DNA of 64,000 nucleotides from Bacillus safensis (GTDB lineage: Bacteria; Bacillota; Bacilli; Bacillales; Bacillaceae): NCBI GenBank assembly GCA_030159235.1, contig BSBG01000002.1, positions 558,001 to 622,000 on the forward strand. Direction: 5' to 3'. The position numbers and the translations under genes were made by a program. Shown here piece by piece: positions 27,993 through 38,076 of this stretch; position 1 is the first letter of the stretch, and every line of letters starts with the position of its first letter. The notes below the pieces were generated by a model. That model had not been told where the DNA came from. It ran no database searches and saw only the letters and a program-made list of their open reading frames with translations.

Positions 27993-28745
27993 CTATGTCT
28001 GATCATTTTCTTCAAGGATTTCTGTCGTGTTGACATCTGGTTCGTAGCCCAACTCCTGCTTTGTTTTCTCAGTAGACCATGGCTTTTCTTCATTCTCTGA
28101 GACGGCATAATATGTCCCAAAGGAAATGTCCGTTTCAATCGCCGCCTTTGTCATCCCTACAAGATCTTCATGTGAAAGAAGTGTTCTTTTCGTTCTGTGT
28201 TTCTTGTGTAATGCCTTCATCTCATCTGTCACAACCGTTCCAATCCGTAAATTGATGACAGACATTCCCGTTTGATCGTGGAACAAACGTCCTAGCTGTT
28301 CGGAAGCAAATTTTAAAATGCCATAGACATTTTTAGTCGCAGGGACATCGTCAGTGGTAATCTGTCGCCCGAGTAAGGAGCAGCCATCCTTTTCATAACG
28401 ATCGGTCACATGGTTGCTGCTTGCAAAAATGACCTTTGGTATGCCAAGACGTGCAGCTGAACGAAACATATAATAGGTACTCCTCCAAAAAATATCATTC
28501 ATGTTTGCAAATTCTTGATGATTCATCACGTCATGCGTCATGTCCATGTTTAGAAGGTGCATGATAACATCTGTATCTCGTGGAATCGCCTCATATAATT
28601 TCTGTTCATTCGTTGCATCTGCTAAAACGATACCTTCTTCACAGCTCGTTTGATCAATGATGATGATGTTGTACTCAGAAGAGAGCGCTTTTGATAACAC
28701 ACGTCCAATCACACCGCATCCACCAATGATGGCAACTTTTTTCAT
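27993..28745 (-). CDS. ytbQ: NAD-dependent epimerase/uronate dehydrogenase-like YtbQ
   Basis: A 250-residue extended short-chain dehydrogenase/reductase. VAIIGGCGVIGRVLS is the NAD-binding Rossmann turn, SSNHVTD lies in the active-site strand, and YGILKFASEQLGR supplies the Tyr-x-x-x-Lys catalytic pair. Related enzymes oxidise uronates or epimerise nucleotide sugars; next to pectin genes, a role in galacturonate metabolism is plausible. SD GGGAGGAG precedes the ATG. A pair of inverted 9-mers (27922-27930 and 27978-27986) lies between it and the ytcP promoter. Confidence 0.8.
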   Translation of the reverse strand: MKKVAIIGGCGVIGRVLSKALSSEYNIIIIDQTSCEEGIVLADATNEQKLYEAIPRDTDVIMHLLNMDMTHDVMNHQEFANMNDIFWRSTYYMFRSAARLGIPKVIFASSNHVTDRYEKDGCSLLGRQITTDDVPATKNVYGILKFASEQLGRLFHDQTGMSVINLRIGTVVTDEMKALHKKHRTKRTLLSHEDLVGMTKAAIETDISFGTYYAVSENEEKPWSTEKTKQELGYEPDVNTTEILEENDQT

Positions 28746-28791
28746 CTGGCTCCTCCCTTCTTTTAATGTAGTATGCCCAAGCCATAATTGC

Positions 28792-29694
28792 TTACAGCCA
28801 CTTTTTCAGAAATCGTGTGGCCTCGTGACGCATAGCGGCTGTTTCAAAATGACCCGCATGAAGATGGGCAAGCTGATATCGTTCTTTTAATGAAGCAGCT
28901 TGATAGGTTTGACTCAATCTCTTTTGAATCCGTCCGACGCCTTCAGCAGGCGTAAGCTGATCAAGTTTTCCAACTAAGCTTAAATGCGGTCTTGGAAAAA
29001 TCATTTCCTGAATATCGGATGCTGTAAAATGCTTTGCCAAGCTTGGTACATAGTAATAAAAGCCATGCCTGTCCAAATTGTTCGTTTCAATTAATGTGTG
29101 ATGATCCACCTGTGCGCAAAGATCAATACACACACTGACCCTTTCATCAAGCGCAGCCGTCCACCAGGAAAGGAGACCACCCATTGACATCCCAAAGACA
29201 GCTAACCGGTCCTGAAGCACATCAGATCGAGACAGCAAATAATCGATCGCACACATGCTTTCATACAACATCATGCCCCACATCACTTTTCCTGTTAAAA
29301 GCATTTCCTTAAAAATTTCACTTTCTGTCCTGCCCCTTCTTTCACCAAATCCTGCATGATCAATGGCCAGTACACTATATCCTTTTGATGTAAATTCTTT
29401 TGCATATGAAGGCGCTTGCAAATAATGAGCACCCTTTAACAACTCTTCTTTCCCATCGATGTAATTCCCGCCATGAGAGTGCTGAAACAGCACAACAGGT
29501 CTTTTTTTCACCGTATCCTTCGGTTTCACGAAATAAGCAGAAACTTCCTCTACACCATTCATGGAGAGAATGAGTGTTTCAACTACATATGATTCACGTT
29601 CTTCAATTTTTATCGTATAAGCCTCCACGCGATGACGTTCTGGCATTTCTCCTAACAGACTGAGCAGTTGTTCACGTTTACTTTCCTTTTCCAT
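28792..29694 (-). CDS. ytaP: Alpha/beta hydrolase YtaP
   Basis: A 300-residue alpha/beta hydrolase of the acetyl-xylan-esterase/dienelactone-hydrolase-like group. FQHSHGG forms the oxyanion region, AIDHAGFGERRG follows, and GMSMGG holds the nucleophilic Ser. The C-terminal LHAGHFET supplies the likely catalytic His. The substrate is unknown; an ester-decorated plant-wall fragment is possible from its neighbours. The ATG at 29694 has GAGGAG eight bases upstream. B. subtilis bio and msm genes that separate ytbQ and ytaP there are missing here. Confidence 0.8.
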   Translation of the reverse strand: MEKESKREQLLSLLGEMPERHRVEAYTIKIEERESYVVETLILSMNGVEEVSAYFVKPKDTVKKRPVVLFQHSHGGNYIDGKEELLKGAHYLQAPSYAKEFTSKGYSVLAIDHAGFGERRGRTESEIFKEMLLTGKVMWGMMLYESMCAIDYLLSRSDVLQDRLAVFGMSMGGLLSWWTAALDERVSVCIDLCAQVDHHTLIETNNLDRHGFYYYVPSLAKHFTASDIQEMIFPRPHLSLVGKLDQLTPAEGVGRIQKRLSQTYQAASLKERYQLAHLHAGHFETAAMRHEATRFLKKWL

Positions 29695-29780
29695 TGGCGT
29701 CACTCCTCATTTTTTGATCACCTGTTAAAATACGAGATTGATGAGAGAATCACCTTGTTTTCGACAAAATTATGTCCCGG

Positions 29781-29819
29781 GAAATAAAGAACACCCACCG
29801 GTTACATACCGATGAGTGT
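29781..29819 (-). terminator. Terminator of leuS
   Basis: On the minus strand the stem ACACTCATCGG pairs with CCGGTGGGTGT (29791-29801) around a short loop, followed by TCTTTATTT. Confidence 0.8.
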
Positions 29820-29824
29820 CATCA

Positions 29825-32239
29825 TTAGTTCGCAACAATATTGACAAGCTTCCCAGGAACCGCAATCACTTTACGAATGGTTTTCCCTTCCAGCTGTTCT
29901 TTTACTCGTGCATCATTTTTCGCAAGCTCTTCTAACTGCTCCCTTGTTGCATCAGCAGGAACGGTTAATTTAGCTTTTACTTTACCGTTAAGCTGTACGA
30001 CAATTTCTACTTCATCGTCGACAAGCTTTGACTCATCATATTTCGGCCATACTTCATAAGAAATAGATCCTTCATGACCAAGTATATTCCAAAGCTCTTC
30101 CGCTAAATGCGGTGCAATTGGAGAAAGAAGTTTCACAAAGCCTTCTGCATATTCTTTCGGCAGTGTATCAGCCTTGTAGGCATCGTTGATAAACACCATT
30201 AATTGTGAAATTCCTGTATTGAAACGCAATCCTTCATAATGATCCGTTACCTTCATCACTGTTTCATGATAGCTGCGTTCTAAAGCGCCGCCAGACTGCC
30301 CCGTCACTTTATCACTGATTGAGCCATCTTCATTTGTAAATAGACGCCATACACGATCAAGGAAACGACGAGCGCCATCAAGTCCTGTTTCAGACCAAGC
30401 AATTGACGCATCTAAAGGACCCATGAACATTTCATAAAGACGTAATGTATCCGCACCATGAGATTCTACGATATCATCTGGATTGACAACGTTCCCTTTG
30501 GATTTACTCATTTTTTCATTGTTTTCTCCAAGAATCATTCCTTGGTTGAACAATTTCATGAATGGTTCTTTAGTTGGGACAACACCGATATCATATAAGA
30601 ACTTATGCCAGAAGCGCGCATATAGAAGATGCAGTACAGCATGTTCTGCTCCGCCGATATATACATCAACCGGAAGCCATTTTTTCAGCTTTTCAGGAGA
30701 AGCAAGCTCTTCTAAGTTATGTGGATCAATATAACGCAAGAAATACCAGCAGCTGCCTGCCCATTGCGGCATTGTATTCGTTTCACGGCGGCCTTTTTTG
30801 CCTGTTACAGGATCTACGACCTCAACCCAGTCTTTGATATTGGCTAATGGTGATTCACCTGTGCCACTTGGTTTAATCTCCGTCGTCTTAGGCAAGATCA
30901 GTGGGAGCTCTTCCTCTGAAACGGCTGAGGATGTTCCGTCCTCCCAATGAATGATTGGAATTGGTTCACCCCAGTAGCGCTGACGGCTAAATAGCCAGTC
31001 TCTTAAACGATAAGTGACTTTCTTTTCACCTTTTTGATGCTCTTCAAGCCAAGCAATCGCTTTTTCAATCGCTTCTTCTTTTCCTAAACCATTGAGGAAT
31101 TCAGAGTTGATGTGCTTCCCATCACCTGTGTAAGCTTCTTTTTCAATGTCTCCGCCTTCTAAAACTTCTTTAATTGGAAGATCAAATGTTTTCGCGAATT
31201 CATAATCACGTTCATCATGAGCAGGTACGGCCATAATCGCCCCTGTTCCATAAGTGGCTAACACGTAATCTGCAATCCAGATCGGCATTTTTTCACCATT
31301 TAACGGGTTGATGGCATACGCACCTGTGAACATACCCGTTTTCGTTTTGGCAAGATCCGTCCGCTCTAAATCACTCTTCGATTGAATTTCTTTGATGTAT
31401 GCTTCGACTGCTTCTTTTTGAGCAGGTGATGTAATTTTTTCAACAAGTGCATGTTCTGGTGCAAGCACCGCATAAGTTGCACCAAATAGTGTATCAGGAC
31501 GCGTTGTAAAAACCGTAAACTGTTCGTTATGTCCCTCTACTTCAAAATGAACGTGCGCACCTTCAGAACGGCCGATCCAGTTACGCTGCATATCTTTGAT
31601 GCTTTCAGGCCAATCAATGTCCTCTAAATCCTCTAACAGCCTGTCCGCATATGCCGTAATCTTTAGCATCCATTGCTTCATAGGACGTCTTTCAACTGGA
31701 TGCCCTCCGCGTTCACTTTTTCCATCAATGACTTCTTCATTTGCAAGGACTGTGCCAAGTGCTGGACACCAGTTCACTGGTACTTCATCGATATAGGCCA
31801 ATCCTTTTTCGTACAATTTCAAGAAAATCCATTGTGTCCATTTGTAATAATTCGGATCTGTCGTGTTGATTTCTCGATCCCAATCATACGAGAACCCTAG
31901 TGATTGAATTTGGCGGCGGAAGTTATTGATGTTCTCTTCTGTAAAGACCGCCGGGTCATTCCCTGTATCAAGTGCATACTGTTCTGCTGGAAGACCGAAT
32001 GCATCCCATCCCATCGGATGAAGAACATCATATCCCTGCATGCGTTTCATACGTGATAAAATATCCGTTGCTGTATAGCCCTCAGGGTGCCCGACATGAA
32101 GCCCTGCTCCTGATGGATATGGAAACATATCAAGCGCATAAAACTTCGGTTTATCTTCCGAGTCAGATGTGGCGAATGTTTTATGTGTCAGCCAATAATC
32201 CTGCCACTTCTTTTCAATTTCCCGATGCTGAAAACTCAA
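29825..32239 (-). CDS. leuS: Leucyl-tRNA synthetase
   Basis: An 804-residue class Ia aminoacyl-tRNA synthetase that charges tRNA-Leu. The HIGH motif appears as HVGH in [15 protein letters not shown] (about residues 39-53), followed by the CP1 editing domain with [12 protein letters not shown], and the KMSKS loop in [11 protein letters not shown] (about residue 575). Length is typical for Bacillus. It is controlled by a T-box leader that senses uncharged tRNA-Leu. It is monocistronic with its own terminator. Confidence 0.98.
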   Translation of the reverse strand: MSFQHREIEKKWQDYWLTHKTFATSDSEDKPKFYALDMFPYPSGAGLHVGHPEGYTATDILSRMKRMQGYDVLHPMGWDAFGLPAEQYALDTGNDPAVFTEENINNFRRQIQSLGFSYDWDREINTTDPNYYKWTQWIFLKLYEKGLAYIDEVPVNWCPALGTVLANEEVIDGKSERGGHPVERRPMKQWMLKITAYADRLLEDLEDIDWPESIKDMQRNWIGRSEGAHVHFEVEGHNEQFTVFTTRPDTLFGATYAVLAPEHALVEKITSPAQKEAVEAYIKEIQSKSDLERTDLAKTKTGMFTGAYAINPLNGEKMPIWIADYVLATYGTGAIMAVPAHDERDYEFAKTFDLPIKEVLEGGDIEKEAYTGDGKHINSEFLNGLGKEEAIEKAIAWLEEHQKGEKKVTYRLRDWLFSRQRYWGEPIPIIHWEDGTSSAVSEEELPLILPKTTEIKPSGTGESPLANIKDWVEVVDPVTGKKGRRETNTMPQWAGSCWYFLRYIDPHNLEELASPEKLKKWLPVDVYIGGAEHAVLHLLYARFWHKFLYDIGVVPTKEPFMKLFNQGMILGENNEKMSKSKGNVVNPDDIVESHGADTLRLYEMFMGPLDASIAWSETGLDGARRFLDRVWRLFTNEDGSISDKVTGQSGGALERSYHETVMKVTDHYEGLRFNTGISQLMVFINDAYKADTLPKEYAEGFVKLLSPIAPHLAEELWNILGHEGSISYEVWPKYDESKLVDDEVEIVVQLNGKVKAKLTVPADATREQLEELAKNDARVKEQLEGKTIRKVIAVPGKLVNIVAN

Positions 32240-32316
32240 TGTGAAAACCTCCTTTAATATGTACGGCTTTATCTGCTTAGATGACCACTACAAGAATTCT
32301 GATTTTTCTAAAATCA

Positions 32317-32575
32317 ACAAAAAATCTCTCATCCCTGGAAAGGGACGAGAGATTTTTTGGTTCCCGCGGTACCACCCTTGTTAGCGCAACATGCTGTTCG
32401 TACGCTCACTTAATATCTTTAACGCAGACATGCGACAGAAGCTTTAACGCAACTGCAACTCTGAGGCGAGTTCAGAAGCAGATTTGATTGACTTTCACCA
32501 GCCGTCAATTCTCTAAAGACAAATACTGCTTTCTTACTACTCCTCTTCACTGTTCTTATCGTAACCGTCATCTAA
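32317..32575 (-). ncRNA. T-box leader (leucine) of leuS
   Basis: Read on the minus strand the leader has the GCTGGTGAAAG stem-I motif (near 32500), a specifier-loop CTC leucine codon in GAACTCGCC (about 32466-32474), and the T-box core AGGGTGGTACCGCG (32364-32377). It ends in a 14-bp terminator stem (AAATCTCTCGTCCCT with its complement) and a T run at about 32317-32330. Uncharged tRNA-Leu pairing with the specifier and T-box stabilises the antiterminator, letting leuS be read. Confidence 0.93.
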
Positions 32576-32580
32576 GTAGT

Positions 32581-32609
32581 ATTTTATAGAATTATGATCA
32601 TAAGTGCAA
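32581..32609 (-). promoter_or_regulatory. leuS promoter
   Basis: TTGCAC (32604-32609) and TAAAAT (32581-32586) on the minus strand are 17 bp apart, placing the start site near 32575 at the 5' end of the T-box leader. Confidence 0.7.
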
Positions 32610-32662
32610 GCAGGTTTGTATACAATGGGAATGTACCCTAGACTAGGGTAAAGTAGAGGATA

Positions 32663-32986
32663 TTATTCGTGTGGAGATCGGTTATGACGGCTGGAGTCTG
32701 CATCCTGTGAACGCTGCTCTCTCACAAAATCGAAGCTTCGCAGAACTGCTTCTCCTCCGTAACCTGAAATAATTGATAAGATGATCAAGTGCAGACTAGA
32801 ATCGGGATTTGAGGATAAGACAAGCAGTGTAGCGGCAATCATCCCAACGAGCCAATCTTCAACAAACCCTAAATAAATAAACTTTTTTGTCATTCTGGGC
32901 TTCTCTAGCCTGCCTTTTTTCTTTACGTGACCGAGAATGCCCATGACCCCTCCAATGGCGCAAGCAATAATGACTTGTTGCAGCAT
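32663..32986 (-). CDS. ytvB: DUF4257-type membrane protein YtvB
   Basis: A 107-residue protein with two to three hydrophobic segments: IIACAIGGVMGILG at the start, then GFVEDWLVGMIAATLLVL and a C-terminal soluble tail rich in charged residues. It corresponds to YtvB of B. subtilis, which lies beside ytvA; function unknown. The start is ambiguous between the ATGs at 32986 and 32992, both near AGGAAGGTGAT. The frame extends to 33079 without further SD support. Confidence 0.75.
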   Translation of the reverse strand: MLQQVIIACAIGGVMGILGHVKKKGRLEKPRMTKKFIYLGFVEDWLVGMIAATLLVLSSNPDSSLHLIILSIISGYGGEAVLRSFDFVREQRSQDADSSRHNRSPHE

Positions 32987-33286
32987 TTTCATCACCTTCC
33001 TAAAGCCCTTAGAATAGTAAAGCGACTTCAGGCTGTCCAGCCCCCTGTAATGCCATTCTGCTGTTCCGTCATAATCCATGTAAAAGGTCTATTCTCTCTA
33101 ACGAAGAAAAAAAGCTTGTTTCTTCCATTATATGTGAATGACCCGAAAACAATCTTGATGCATTGGAATCATTTTCACCTAATCCATATTAACTATTTTT
33201 GTCATTTTATGAATGATGAGCAATTGATTCCATCTTTTTCTAAAGAAAAGTCTCCTTACTTACTCTATTCTAATGGAGGACAAACT

Positions 33287-33370
33287 ATGATGACAAATTT
33301 AACAAAGCGATTGCAATCGTTGAAACAGAACATATGTTATGTTACGTTTATAAAGAATTCATTTGGTTGA
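33287..33370 (+). CDS. Candidate 27-residue ORF upstream of ytvA
   Basis: ATG at 33287 is preceded by a textbook SD (GGAGGACAAACT) and opens a 27-codon frame ending TGA at 33370: MMTNLTKRLQSLKQNICYVT and seven further residues. The peptide is basic and partly amphipathic. It lies 48 bp before ytvA. A possible ytvA promoter (TTGCAA 33311, TATGTT 33333) lies inside it, so the ORF could be a leader peptide, a small protein, or chance. No homologue is recognised. Confidence 0.4.
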   Translation: MMTNLTKRLQSLKQNICYVTFIKNSFG

Positions 33371-33418
33371 AAAAACAACCATTTGATATGTCTTACAGTA
33401 GCATCAAAGGAGGGTAAT

Positions 33419-34222
33419 ATGGTCAGCTCGAATATCTTCGGCTTGCAAAAACAGCTTGAACTCATAAAAAAAGCGCTGGATCATGCGCGGATCGGTGTTG
33501 TCATTACAGACCCTTCCTTAGAGGATAACCCTATCGTTTATGTGAACCATGGTTTTACACAAATGACTGGATACAAACCAGATGAGATTCTTGGACGTAA
33601 TTGTCGATTCCTTCAAGGAAAAGACACAGATCAAAAGCAGCTTGCTTTAATCCGTCACGGAATACAAAACAAAACACCTATTACCACACAACTAAAAAAT
33701 TATAAAAAAGACGGCACTTTTTTTTGGAATGAACTCAATATAGATCCTCTATACATTGAACAAGATGATCAAACATTTTTCATCGGTTTTCAAAAGGATA
33801 TTACGAAACAGAAAGAATATGAACAGCTCCTAGAAGATTCCTTACAGGAAGTCACCTCTCTTTCGACGCCAATCGTCCCAATCAAAAATGGTGTTTCCGC
33901 TCTTCCGCTTATCGGAAAACTATCTGAAGAGCGCTTTGATGCCATTGTCGCCAAGTTAACTTGTATATTAGAAGATTCAAAGGACGATTATTTAATTGTC
34001 GACCTTTCTGGTTTAATCGATGTCGATGATTCCGTCGCAGCACGCATTTTCAAACTGCATCATCTCCTCAATTTAACTGGAACAGAACTGATCATCACTG
34101 GAATCAAGCCGCAGCTTGCGATGAAAATGAAAGACCTAGATACAGATTTTCAGAATACGATCACGTATTTAACAGTTAAAGAAGCCATTAAAGGATTGCC
34201 ATTAGCTGAAAACCCTGTGTAA
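33419..34222 (+). CDS. ytvA: Blue-light photoreceptor YtvA (LOV-STAS)
   Basis: A 267-residue photoreceptor. The N-terminal LOV/PAS domain (about residues 15-130) carries GRNCRFLQG, with the FMN-adduct Cys62 in exactly the position known for B. subtilis YtvA. A short linker helix follows, then a C-terminal STAS domain (about 150-260; [16 protein letters not shown]). In B. subtilis it joins the stressosome and activates sigma-B in blue light. SD GGAGGG precedes the ATG at 33419; the longer frame to 33383 is not supported. Terminated by a hairpin overlapping the stop. Confidence 0.93.
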   Translation: MVSSNIFGLQKQLELIKKALDHARIGVVITDPSLEDNPIVYVNHGFTQMTGYKPDEILGRNCRFLQGKDTDQKQLALIRHGIQNKTPITTQLKNYKKDGTFFWNELNIDPLYIEQDDQTFFIGFQKDITKQKEYEQLLEDSLQEVTSLSTPIVPIKNGVSALPLIGKLSEERFDAIVAKLTCILEDSKDDYLIVDLSGLIDVDDSVAARIFKLHHLLNLTGTELIITGIKPQLAMKMKDLDTDFQNTITYLTVKEAIKGLPLAENPV

Positions 34223-34235
34223 ACAGGGTTTTTTT
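34209..34235 (+). terminator. Terminator of ytvA
   Basis: The stem AAAACCCTG pairs with CAGGGTTTT around a 6-base loop, ending in a T run; it includes the ytvA stop codon. Confidence 0.85.
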
Positions 34236-34306
34236 AATTGAATCGCTTCTCAAAATGGAAAAATGAGGTATGATAGGTGTAAATAGAGATTTAGGGGGGC
34301 TGCTAG

Positions 34307-35008
34307 ATGATGATGTTACTCATCATAGGTCTTTTATGTGTTTGTTTCGCCATAGGATATGCCGTCAATTTCTTATTACTCAAACACCAGAACGAGCAGA
34401 TCTTTTCAAAGAAACTATTTTATCCGTTTTTAATCATTGGTCTCGTCTTTTCCATTATGTCATTACCGTTTGCTGCCGCAGATGCTCCGAAGGCACAAGC
34501 CGATCCGTCTTCTGCGCAGCTGTTAAAGGATCAAAAGCAGCTCACATCTGACATATCGCGCTTAAAAGCGGATAAAGAGTCGCTTACATCCTCTTTAGAA
34601 GATGCGACGAAGGAAAAAGAAAAACTGGAAAAGAAGCTAGAAACGATCACCTTAGAGAAAGATACGGTCAAACAGCAAGAAAAGACCATTCAATCGCTTG
34701 AAGAGAAAATAGACAAGCTCACATCGAGCAACGAATCACTCAAAAAAGAAAACAAGGAAAGAACGAAGGAAACGCAGTCCTCAAGCATCCAGCGCTCCGC
34801 ACCTAAAGATGAAGGAACCAGTACAGGCGGGCATGAATCACAAAAGGAAACAAAAAAAGAATCGGCTGCCTGTAACATCAAAGGGAGTGTCAATGGCATT
34901 TATCACACACCGAGCAGCAGATACTACTCTAGAACAAAGAATGTAACAAAAATGTTCTGCTCCGTAGAAGAGGCAGAGCGTGCCGGATACCGGGCACCGA
35001 AGCAATAG
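34307..35008 (+). CDS. yttA: Membrane-anchored coiled-coil protein YttA
   Basis: A 233-residue protein. Two hydrophobic segments (residues 1-25 and 43-60) are followed by a long charged coiled-coil (about 70-150, Lys/Glu/Leu-rich heptads), a low-complexity stretch, and a C-terminal domain [20 protein letters not shown] to [16 protein letters not shown]. That C-terminal domain is the small metal-binding fold also found at the ends of some nucleases and phage proteins. Anchoring with an outward-facing domain is inferred. It corresponds to YttA in B. subtilis; function unknown. GGGGG lies upstream of the ATG at 34307. Confidence 0.75.
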   Translation: MMMLLIIGLLCVCFAIGYAVNFLLLKHQNEQIFSKKLFYPFLIIGLVFSIMSLPFAAADAPKAQADPSSAQLLKDQKQLTSDISRLKADKESLTSSLEDATKEKEKLEKKLETITLEKDTVKQQEKTIQSLEEKIDKLTSSNESLKKENKERTKETQSSSIQRSAPKDEGTSTGGHESQKETKKESAACNIKGSVNGIYHTPSSRYYSRTKNVTKMFCSVEEAERAGYRAPKQ

Positions 35009-35022
35009 TGTTGCTTAAAATG

Positions 35023-35071
35023 AAAAAGAACCTCCTGCAAGCCCAATCGGGTTTTTAGGAGGTTCTTTTTT
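35023..35071. terminator. Bidirectional terminator between yttA and ytrF
   Basis: A 14-bp stem (AAAAAGAACCTCCT with its complement at 35057-35070) encloses a smaller internal hairpin and overlaps the ytrF stop codon. Confidence 0.93.
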
Positions 35072-36380
35072 AGATTTCTCTTCTTAATGCTGATAATACA
35101 TTCGTTTTTGTTGCCTTACGTGCTGGGTTAAGACCTGAAAGAATCGCTACTCCTGCACTAATCACTGTTGCTGTGATGACAAGGCTGAGCGGAATATAGG
35201 AAAAAGTAATCGAGAATTGATCGCTTGATCCTCCCTCAGACATGGAAGACAGTATGGCTGGAATGATTAAATTGACGGCAAAACTAATGATATATGAGAT
35301 GATAATTCCGATGATTGATCCGATCACCCCGATATAAGCACTTTCCATTAGGAACATTCGCTTGATAATGGATGGATTCGCGCCAATGGCTTTCATGATA
35401 CCAATTTCTTGTGTTCTCTCTGTTACTGCCATTGTCATCGTATTGAAAATTCCGATCGCAGAAATAATGACGGCAATACATCCGACAAAAATAAGTCCAA
35501 TTTTGAAGACCGTAAAGAACATATCCATTCCTTCGAGCTGGTTCGTCACAGAGATGACTTGGTAGCCCTCATCTGTCAGCTTATCCGTGAGCGCACCGAC
35601 ATTGTCGAATTTATCTGCATAGACAGAGGTCATTTTCTCGACATTTCCTGCTTCAGGAGACAGATCGAGTATTTGATCGAATTCTTTTTCATAAGCATTC
35701 GGAATGAGAATTTTATGATCCTCCTGCCAGTCCAAATTCGGCTTTTTCAAAACGCCCACTACACGGAAATCGAATGTTTTTTCTTTGACGATTTCATTTT
35801 CTTCATTTAGTTTTGGCACCTTGATTTGAATGACTTTATTTAAAATATCCTTCGTGTAGCCTTTAGGCTCCTTTGGTGTTTCTTCACCATTTGACGTCTG
35901 ATTCAATTCTTTTTCATAGGCTTCGCGTTCTTTTTTTGTCCACAGTTGTTGTGCCATATGATACCCAACCACTATTTCGTTTGCTGATGTTGGGACTCTT
36001 CCTCGGTCTAGCTCAAGCCCTGCTTCTTTTTCTTCTTTCATATCGGTCAAAGTAGCCTGCGTTTCACTTGAACGGTCATCGAGCTCAACGTTAACCGATG
36101 GATTGATCGCCGTTCTTGAGACGACAGATTTCACATGATCGTATTTCTTTAAATCATCAATCTTGACGTCCCCTTTTTCTTTTCCTAACACTTTAATTTC
36201 CGTGATGATTTGCTGCTTCATGATTTCATCTTGAGCCGATTTTTGCAGACCAAAACCGACAGATGCTAGAACGATTAAGAAAGAGCAAGCCATTGTCGTC
36301 GCAAGAATGGTCATAAACACTCGTAATCTATTTTTCTTCATGTTTCTTCTAATGAATTTGACCTGATCTCTAAATTTCAA
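35070..36380 (-). CDS. ytrF: FtsX-type ABC permease YtrF
   Basis: A 436-residue MacB/FtsX-type permease with one N-terminal helix (about residues 20-42), a large extracellular domain (about 45-275) and three C-terminal helices with the FNTMTMAVTERTQEIGIMKAIGA segment. It pairs with the ATPase YtrE. In B. subtilis the Ytr system is induced by cell-wall antibiotics and influences wall thickness. The start overlaps the ytrE stop by 11 bp. Confidence 0.87.
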   Translation of the reverse strand: MKFRDQVKFIRRNMKKNRLRVFMTILATTMACSFLIVLASVGFGLQKSAQDEIMKQQIITEIKVLGKEKGDVKIDDLKKYDHVKSVVSRTAINPSVNVELDDRSSETQATLTDMKEEKEAGLELDRGRVPTSANEIVVGYHMAQQLWTKKEREAYEKELNQTSNGEETPKEPKGYTKDILNKVIQIKVPKLNEENEIVKEKTFDFRVVGVLKKPNLDWQEDHKILIPNAYEKEFDQILDLSPEAGNVEKMTSVYADKFDNVGALTDKLTDEGYQVISVTNQLEGMDMFFTVFKIGLIFVGCIAVIISAIGIFNTMTMAVTERTQEIGIMKAIGANPSIIKRMFLMESAYIGVIGSIIGIIISYIISFAVNLIIPAILSSMSEGGSSDQFSITFSYIPLSLVITATVISAGVAILSGLNPARKATKTNVLSALRREI

Positions 36381-37068
36381 TGGACTGTTCCCCTTTCTTT
36401 AATACACCATCATGAAGCTGGAACGTTGTGTCTGCGATTGAAGCGACTTCATCGTCATGTGTAATGATGACAAAAGTAATTCCTTTTTCACGATTAAGCT
36501 GCTGGATAAAGGCTAATATTTCTCCCTCAGTTTCTGAATCCAGACTGCCTGTTGGTTCATCCGCTAAAATAATCGACGGATTCAATATCAAGGCTCTTGC
36601 AATACTCACACGCTGCTGCTGCCCGCCTGACAGTTCATTTGGATAATGCCCTGCATGATGTTCTAAACCTACTCGTTTCAGCATTTCTATTACTTTCGCC
36701 TTTCGTTCAGACGGCTTCACACCCTTTAAAGTAAGCGGAAGTTCAATATTCTCATACGTTGTTAAGCTCCCGATCAATTGAAAGCTTTGAAAGATAAAGC
36801 CAAGGTGATCTAAGCGAAAGTCTGCCCATTCTTTTTCATTAAAGCCCGTCACATTAGTACCATCGATCACAATTTGTCCACTCGTTGGCGTAATATAGCC
36901 TGATATTAAGTTCAATAAAGTCGATTTCCCCGAGCCACTTCGTCCAACAATACAAGCAATATCGCCTCTTTTAATGGACAGGTCAATCCCTTTCAGCACA
37001 GGAATTTCATTTTCCCTGCCTTTTTTACCAATTTTAAATACATGATCTAATGCTTGAATCTGAATCAT
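36370..37068 (-). CDS. ytrE: ABC transporter ATPase YtrE
   Basis: A 232-residue LolD/MacB-type ATPase: Walker A GRSGSGKST (about residues 42-50), Q-loop FIFQSFQL, signature LSGGQQQR and Walker B ILADEPTG with the catalytic Glu, then the switch His in VIITHD. All elements are intact. It energises the YtrF permease. SD GGGGAG precedes the ATG; the gene follows the YtrC/D permease by 21 bp. Confidence 0.9.
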   Translation of the reverse strand: MIQIQALDHVFKIGKKGRENEIPVLKGIDLSIKRGDIACIVGRSGSGKSTLLNLISGYITPTSGQIVIDGTNVTGFNEKEWADFRLDHLGFIFQSFQLIGSLTTYENIELPLTLKGVKPSERKAKVIEMLKRVGLEHHAGHYPNELSGGQQQRVSIARALILNPSIILADEPTGSLDSETEGEILAFIQQLNREKGITFVIITHDDEVASIADTTFQLHDGVLKKGEQSIEI

Positions 37069-37089
37069 CTCTACTCCCCTACTCTCTGT

Positions 37090-38076
37090 TTATCTTTTTC
37101 GATAGATTAAGAAATAACTTGTCAGTGCACCGACAGCTCCACCGATCAGCATGCCAGCAATATAACCAAATATTGAATTGTCTGAAGAAAATCCAACCCA
37201 GCCAAATCCTAGAACACCGAAGACAATGACCATAATCTGAATTGGCCGGTCGATCTTTTGATAAAGAAAGAAGCGCCCATTTCGTTCAATTGGATGTTTG
37301 ATAAAGCTAATTAAGCCAATTAGATAAAACAGAACCATCATGACAATAGGTATAATAATTTTTTCACCCGAAAACCAAAGTGGATAATCAGATTGGAAAG
37401 GGTCAGTTGCAATATAAACAATTGGAGACATAGGCGATAACAAATACGTGAAGCTCTTATCTACCCAACTACCACTTGTCTTGATGATAAAATCTAAATG
37501 AACAAGCGGTAATCCAATCAATAAAAAGGGTAAAATAGCTGTGCTGAACCCAACGATTGCTTGCGCAATGGAACTTCCGGTTAAAGTACCCGCTGCAAAA
37601 AATAAACTATAAAACATCAAGGAAGTCACAAGCGAAATGACATAACCGCTATGAAAGCCAGTTGTTTCTAGTGGATTCAGACCTAAAATAAGTAAATAAG
37701 TAATAACAAAAGAAACGGCATGAACGACTGCAATGATTCCAGCACCTAAGAAAAACTTTGTGTGATAAATAGTACTTCTGCTAAAGGGCAAAGATAAGGT
37801 AAAGTCCATATGCCCTTTATTTCTCTCGAATCCCAGCTGAATGACAGCAAAGAAGAGCCCCATTAACCAGGAAAGGGAGAGAAAAGCATCTGTATTAAAG
37901 TAATAAGAAAAACGCGGTGAATCTACAATACACTCTGCATCTTTTAGACATGTTTGAAAAGACGAATATTCCATTAAGAATAAAAAGGGCGTCGCAAATA
38001 CCGCAACAAGCATAACTAAAATGAATGTCAGCTCAGATTGCTTCCACTCCTTATATAACAATTGCCGCTTTACCAT
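37090..38076 (-). CDS. Single YtrC/YtrD-type permease
   Basis: A 328-residue ABC-2-type membrane protein with six or more hydrophobic segments; the N-terminal LLYKEWKQ and the GHMDFTLSLPFSRSTIY loop are typical of YtrC/YtrD. B. subtilis has two such paralogues, ytrC and ytrD, between ytrB and ytrE; here there is only one, directly coupled to ytrB (7-bp overlap) and 21 bp before ytrE, with no remnant of a second. It probably works as a homodimer with YtrB. Which paralogue it represents cannot be decided by eye. Confidence 0.83.
   Translation of the reverse strand: MVKRQLLYKEWKQSELTFILVMLVAVFATPFLFLMEYSSFQTCLKDAECIVDSPRFSYYFNTDAFLSLSWLMGLFFAVIQLGFERNKGHMDFTLSLPFSRSTIYHTKFFLGAGIIAVVHAVSFVITYLLILGLNPLETTGFHSGYVISLVTSLMFYSLFFAAGTLTGSSIAQAIVGFSTAILPFLLIGLPLVHLDFIIKTSGSWVDKSFTYLLSPMSPIVYIATDPFQSDYPLWFSGEKIIIPIVMMVLFYLIGLISFIKHPIERNGRFFLYQKIDRPIQIMVIVFGVLGFGWVGFSSDNSIFGYIAGMLIGGAVGALTSYFLIYRKR

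Noticed and set aside
33355..33385. Sigma-B promoter for ytvA (GTTTAT ... GGTTGA)
   Set aside because: The -10 has too few matches to GGGTAT.
35362..36055. Several overlapping plus-strand frames inside ytrF
   Set aside because: Opposite-strand shadows with no translation signals or conserved motifs.
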